The notes below the pieces were generated by a model that saw nothing but the letters and a program-made list of their open reading frames with translations, was not told the DNA's origin and searched no databases. A stretch of DNA of 50,355 nt from positions 1 through 50,355 of the IMG/VR virus record IMGVR_UViG_3300033149_001173. One strand, written 5' to 3'. How positions within the stretch are numbered: position 1 is the stretch's first letter; every line of letters starts with the position of its first letter. The DNA comes from a virus. A program made the position numbers and the translations under genes. Positions 48,201 through 50,355 of this stretch are shown piece by piece.

Positions 48201-48683
48201 AAATGTAATAATACCACTACTTGTTTTCGCAGCATTTTGTGTTGCAGTTCCTATAGGTCGTAGATTAGAAATACTAAAACCGATACCACACCGTCTTTTG
48301 CTTAGTTGTGAAACATATTCATCTATTTGATGTATAGAACCAAAACTATCGAGCGGAGCGGGAATCCCTAAACAATTTGCCAAACTTACTGTTTGGTACT
48401 CATTCCCAACCCCAAACATACAACTACCAGCAGGAATAAATCGCTTAAAATCTTTCAATAATTCATAAATATCATTTTCAGTTAGTGGATTCTTAAACTT
48501 ACTCTTTTCAATTCTTGCCAGTTCTTTGGCTATTCTATGGTGCATATCATCAGGTGTTTTCTCCAATAACTCATTTTCTTCATTACGCAAAGCATATTTG
48601 TTCAAAAATACACTTGTTGCTAAATCATTACCATCAAAATAATCTAAAGTTGCTTCTCGTGCTTCCTCATAAGTATAAACCAT
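45258..48683 (-). CDS. nrdJ: Class II (B12-dependent) ribonucleotide reductase with intein
   Basis: This enzyme reduces ribonucleotides to deoxyribonucleotides using adenosylcobalamin. The full product has 1141 residues; removal of a 338-residue intein leaves 803, a normal NrdJ size. Catalytic residues are Asn292, Cys632 (thiyl radical) and Glu634 in N-x-C-x-E, which the intein splits. The redox pair is Cys104 and Cys643. The C-terminus CGGKLIYQGGCVICSMCGYS is the expected cysteine tail. ATG 48683 follows AAAGGA; ATG 48701 has no site. It needs no oxygen, so the host may grow with little oxygen. Confidence 0.9.
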   Translation of the reverse strand: MVYTYEEAREATLDYFDGNDLATSVFLNKYALRNEENELLEKTPDDMHHRIAKELARIEKSKFKNPLTENDIYELLKDFKRFIPAGSCMFGVGNEYQTVSLANCLGIPAPLDSFGSIHQIDEYVSQLSKRRCGIGFSISNLRPIGTATQNAAKTSSGIITFMERYSSTIRQVGQKGRRGALLLMLNVHHPQIIDFIHAKQDLAKVTGANISVQITDDFMKAVRNNDVYEQRWPINDKNPKISNKVNARDVWNEIVKCARNTAEPGVLFWDTVQRESPADCYKDYGFETTTTNACLPSWSNVLTPNGIKKISDIAIGDLIWSETEWTMVVNKKYQGKQDVFEYETNAGVFYSTKDHKVVQDGEKVEVQNAKKIDILSGLIKNKDCLCLSPSLLSSYKQDIMDGLVIGDGSKHKASNYLVYLHIGANDYDYFDSEIAGLIGRKRDAFGETAYEIKTTIDGKKELPCTYDRFIPDRFIYNNSINVCAFLRGLFSANGCMSGPRVTLKAASKKLVRQVQFMLSSVGIKSYITTNKSNNIKWNNGVYKSKQSYDINITSDIDIFYNRIGFIQKYKSEKLEEILNKRDKQGYRKTKEKSKISYEINHSTKIGKDDVYDITVHNKSHTFWCNGFNISNCSELPLNNWGACLLGSLNMFSYVNDPFTNKSSFDYNSFKKDSILAQRLMDDLIDIEIEKINSIIKKIKNDPEPKSVKATELELWQNIKDVLIKGRRTGLGATGLGDTIAALGYKYGSPKSIEIADKIYETLKLGAYRSSVNIAKELGAFPIFDAKLERKNPFLNRIKNEDKQLYSDMESYGRRNIACLTSAPTGSLSILSGTSSGIEPLYQMKYKRRKKINNNDKGSRVDYIDQNGDKWQEYDVIHPKVKLWQSITNKDNLEKSPWHNCCAEDLDWKQRVKMQATIQRHIDSAISSTINCPEDITNEEVSNIYMLSWEMGLKGITIYRKGSRSGVLIDSSQIQKTKAPKRPKVLPCEVFHPIVLGKPYTVLIGLYNNEPYEVFVTYGHNLSKDTKTGKIIKIKRGHYKAELEHNYVIEDLMKNATPTQEAITRLVSTALRHGSSVEFIAQQLDKAKGNITSFEKALARTLRKMIKDGTSVTGDNCEKCGGKLIYQGGCVICSMCGYSICG
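46791..47804 (-). mobile_element. Intein with LAGLIDADG-type homing endonuclease, inside nrdJ
   Basis: The in-frame insert runs from Cys294 to Asn631 (338 residues) and is followed by extein Cys632. CLPSWSNVLTPNG and IAIGDLIW form the N-terminal splicing block, STKDHKVV is block B, and YDITVHNKSHTFWCNGFNIS ends the C-terminal block. The endonuclease part has DGLVIGDGSKH and FLRGLFSANGC, two dodecapeptide motifs. The penultimate residue is Ser instead of His. It sits directly before the radical cysteine of NrdJ, a conserved site favoured by such elements. Confidence 0.9.
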
Positions 48684-48697
48684 AAACTCTAGTCCTT

Positions 48698-49060
48698 TCA
48701 TGTTTCATAGGGGAAATGCAACCATTTGTTGTGATTAACTAATTCAACATAAAACTTCGGTTTAGGATTACAATTATATCTTACGTAAACTGAAGCAATA
48801 TCATAATTATATTTATTCCACTTTTTAATGGTATTACCAGTATCACATATATCATCAACAATTATTTCAGCATCCATGTAATTATGAACAATAATAAACG
48901 TTGGATTCTGGTAACTAAGTAAACTTTCTATTATCAACCCACCACGAGCAATACCCCACAAACGGGAGTTGTTTGGTAATTGATTGGCAAGAATTGCAAT
49001 ATTTTTCATCAATTCCGGCCAAGTGATTATTTCTAATTTATCTTCTTTTGTATGTATCAT
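48698..49060 (-). CDS. Phosphoribosyltransferase
   Basis: EIIVDDICDTGNT (65-77) is the PRPP-binding motif of type I phosphoribosyltransferases, with Asp69 and Asp70 binding the metal-PRPP. WGIARGGLIIESLL gives the ribose-phosphate loop. At 120 residues it is shorter than bacterial PRTases, and the hood that defines the base is reduced, so the substrate is open (xanthine, hypoxanthine, uracil or a regulator). A longer reading to 49111 runs into the tRNA gene, so I start at ATG 49060. Confidence 0.78.
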   Translation of the reverse strand: MIHTKEDKLEIITWPELMKNIAILANQLPNNSRLWGIARGGLIIESLLSYQNPTFIIVHNYMDAEIIVDDICDTGNTIKKWNKYNYDIASVYVRYNCNPKPKFYVELVNHNKWLHFPYET

Positions 49061-49081
49061 TTCAATATACCACGTTATAAA

Positions 49082-49156
49082 TGGTAGCGGGGGTGGAAGT
49101 CGAATCCACATTTCATGGCGAATGAAGCCACTGTGTTACCATTACACTACCCCGCA
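49082..49156 (-). tRNA. tRNA with CAT anticodon, unusual
   Basis: The 75-nt cloverleaf has D-stem GTGT/ACAC with a 7-nt loop, anticodon stem GTGGC/GCCAT with loop TTCATTC (anticodon CAT, T at position 37), T-stem GTGGA/TCCAC, discriminator A and encoded CCA. Positions 1 and 72 are T and T, a mismatch as in bacterial initiator tRNAs, but the three G-C anticodon-stem pairs of initiators are only partly present. It may be Met or Ile2. Confidence 0.85.
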
Positions 49157-49161
49157 CTCAA

Positions 49162-49425
49162 TTATAGTACGTAATGAACAGATTCACCATTTGGTAAATC
49201 TTGCACTTCTATATTTATACTATTCAATAAATCTCTTATTTCATCTGCTTTCTTATAATTTTTATTTGTTTTATAATCTCGTCGCAAATCTAATAGATAC
49301 TTTGCCAAACAATCAATTTTATTTATCCAAAAACTTTCAATCCTACTTCTTTCTTGCCAATATGGATTTGTCCATAAATCTTCTTCTTTTTCAATTAATG
49401 CTCCCAATTTATAATATAGTGCCAC
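49162..49425 (-). CDS. Orphan CysRS C-terminal-like domain, 87 aa
   Basis: YLLDLRRDYKTNKNYKKADE followed by IRDLLNSINIEVQDLPNGES matches the end of cysteinyl-tRNA synthetases, which usually reads RxxARxxKxFxxADxIRDxL...GIxxxDxxxG. The catalytic Rossmann domain is absent. As a free domain it may bind tRNA or modulate the host enzyme. It lies 5 bp from the CAT tRNA and overlaps the S4-like gene by 31 nt. The identification rests on motif resemblance. Confidence 0.65.
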   Translation of the reverse strand: MALYYKLGALIEKEEDLWTNPYWQERSRIESFWINKIDCLAKYLLDLRRDYKTNKNYKKADEIRDLLNSINIEVQDLPNGESVHYVL

Positions 49426-49784
49426 AAATTATCTCCACCTATCAAATACCCGATTTTATAATCTTTGTCTTTTTGTTTTTTTTCTACCTCATATCTCCAT
49501 TCTTCCCAGGGGATTAATAATTTACACCATTTTCTTTTTCCTATAGATAACAACAGTTCATCATGCTTTGGTGTGTAAATCATAATAGCATTAGGGTTAT
49601 TTATGGATTTGCCATTTACTTTAACTGCTCCTTGTTTAATCATATTTCTGGCTTTTGAAGTAGTGTTTGGAAAATTGGATTCTGGCATTAATTTGCTTGC
49701 CAACACTATCATATTGGCAAGTCTAAAAACAAAAATATCCGTTTTAGACAAATATTTTATTGATTCTTCCGTCATTATTCCCAA
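49395..49784 (-). CDS. Orphan S4 RNA-binding domain, TyrRS C-terminal-like, 129 aa
   Basis: FPNTTSKARNMIKQGAVKVN followed by GKSINNPN is an S4 RNA-binding signature, and LLLSIGKRKWCKLL corresponds to the closing strand of bacterial tyrosyl-tRNA synthetases (xVGKRxF). The N-terminal 30 residues (FRLANMIVLASKLMPESNFP) resemble the linker before the S4 domain of TyrRS. No catalytic domain is present. It may bind structured RNA such as the phage tRNAs. Confidence 0.68.
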   Translation of the reverse strand: MGIMTEESIKYLSKTDIFVFRLANMIVLASKLMPESNFPNTTSKARNMIKQGAVKVNGKSINNPNAIMIYTPKHDELLLSIGKRKWCKLLIPWEEWRYEVEKKQKDKDYKIGYLIGGDNLWHYIINWEH

Positions 49785-50176
49785 TTATTAAGTACCCATT
49801 TACCATTGACTTTGACCATTTTATCAAGATTTTCTAGGTCTCTGATTACTGGAATAAAATGCTCACTTGCTAATTCTAACTCTTTTGCTACTCCTGATGA
49901 AATAGTCACATCTCTTGGTAAATAAACCACATCACATTTTAGCAACATTCCTAAACTATTATTATATACATCTTCACTATTAACGTCCACACCATGTGAA
50001 AATGCAATCAAGAATCTTAAGAAATCTTCACATGGAGAATAACAAACATAACCTAGTTTCCATAATTCCAATACATTATTTTCCATCAGGGCTATATTTC
50101 TAATATAACCCAACGGGTGTTCATTAGTCAATTGCCCTGCCACATATATAACTGGTTTGTTTTCAAATCTATTCAT
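49775..50176 (-). CDS. Nucleoside 2-deoxyribosyltransferase-like protein (DUF4406 type)
   Basis: VIYVAGQLTNEHPLGYIRNI, KLGYVCYSPCEDF, LLKCDVVYLP and SSGVAKELELASEHFIPVI follow the standard order of the nucleoside 2-deoxyribosyltransferase fold: an N-terminal YVAGP-like strand, then cD-x-v-x-l, then S-x-G-x-x-x-E. In the enzyme the last Glu is the nucleophile, here Glu in KELELA. It may exchange or hydrolyse bases on deoxynucleosides. It lies in the nucleotide-metabolism module. Confidence 0.72.
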   Translation of the reverse strand: MNRFENKPVIYVAGQLTNEHPLGYIRNIALMENNVLELWKLGYVCYSPCEDFLRFLIAFSHGVDVNSEDVYNNSLGMLLKCDVVYLPRDVTISSGVAKELELASEHFIPVIRDLENLDKMVKVNGKWVLNNWE

Positions 50177-50349
50177 TTCTGCTCCTTTATTATGTTCACT
50201 ATTCTTAATGACCCTTTTTTAAATATCATATAAATCGAATCATTATCGCTTATATTTAATTTTTTATCAATTTTTGTTATTACATTTTGTAAAAATAAAT
50301 CAGATATTCTCTTTTTAGTATCATCACCTTTTAAATAAATGTTTATCAT
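50173..50349 (-). CDS. Small hypothetical protein, 58 aa, near right edge
   Basis: ATG 50349 encodes MINIYLKGDDTKKRISDLFL and a basic C-terminus that ends IIKEQK; the stop overlaps the next start (ATGA). A longer N-terminus beyond the window edge is possible. The sequence is helical and basic. Function unknown. Confidence 0.55.
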   Translation of the reverse strand: MINIYLKGDDTKKRISDLFLQNVITKIDKKLNISDNDSIYMIFKKGSLRIVNIIKEQK

Positions 50350-50355
50350 TTTATT

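Noticed and set aside
49060-49111. Longer N-terminus of the phosphoribosyltransferase starting at 49111.
   Set aside because: It would be encoded inside the tRNA gene and reads WIRLPPPLPF, which is tRNA-derived sequence.
49082-49156. tRNA-Glu(TTC).
   Set aside because: Placing TTC as anticodon would break the 5-bp stem GTGGC/GCCAT and put C at position 33; CAT fits the loop.

Overview
The window is a 50 kb stretch of a tailed double-stranded DNA phage genome of the siphovirus type. The evidence is an HK97-fold major capsid protein, head-tail connectors, a tail tube protein with a paralogue, a tail assembly chaperone pair with a frameshift, a 1009-residue tape measure protein and long tail fibres. 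Most of the DNA is AT-rich. Three patches look more GC-rich to the eye: about 7.45-10.7 kb, 12.2-14.0 kb and the middle of the gene at 28.5 kb. The host cannot be named. The ending of the beta-helix protein at 28.5 kb resembles proteins common in Planctomycetota, which is only a weak hint. Terminase, portal, DNA polymerase and helicase are not seen, so the genome continues outside the window.

Layout. (1) 1-10.3 kb: a leftward accessory module of small genes, many cysteine-rich, with a deaminase, a T4 endonuclease V-like protein, tRNA-Met/Ile(CAT) and tRNA-Leu(TAA). Its right end holds three head-to-tail gene cassettes, each tightly enclosed by its own long inverted repeat. (2) 10.3-14.9 kb: a control region with facing sigma70-like promoters, a candidate structured RNA, several families of direct repeats that look like iterons or an origin, and a short rightward GC-rich operon with a structured leader and a terminator. 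(3) 15.0-44.06 kb: the rightward virion module. It runs from a possible scaffold and the capsid protein, through an island of glycosyltransferases, a sulfotransferase, a radical SAM protein and a methyltransferase, to fibres, neck, tail tube, tape measure, tail tip and a last glycosyltransferase. (4) 44.06-50.35 kb: a leftward nucleotide-metabolism module with a class II ribonucleotide reductase interrupted by an intein, a phosphoribosyltransferase, a deoxyribosyltransferase-like protein, a third tRNA and two orphan tRNA-synthetase appendage domains.

How it fits together. The right-end genes and the deaminase probably feed phage DNA synthesis. The tRNAs suit an AT-rich genome that uses many ATA, ATG and TTA codons. 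The carbohydrate island sits inside the structural operon, so its enzymes are made with the virion proteins and most likely modify the particle, or less likely the host surface. The most unusual features are the inverted-repeat cassettes (8584-10330), the LamG-type insertion in a tail tube paralogue, the paired hairpins with complementary loops at 18958-19074, the leader RNA at 12181-12463, and a conserved structural-operon gene that seems to start at ATT.
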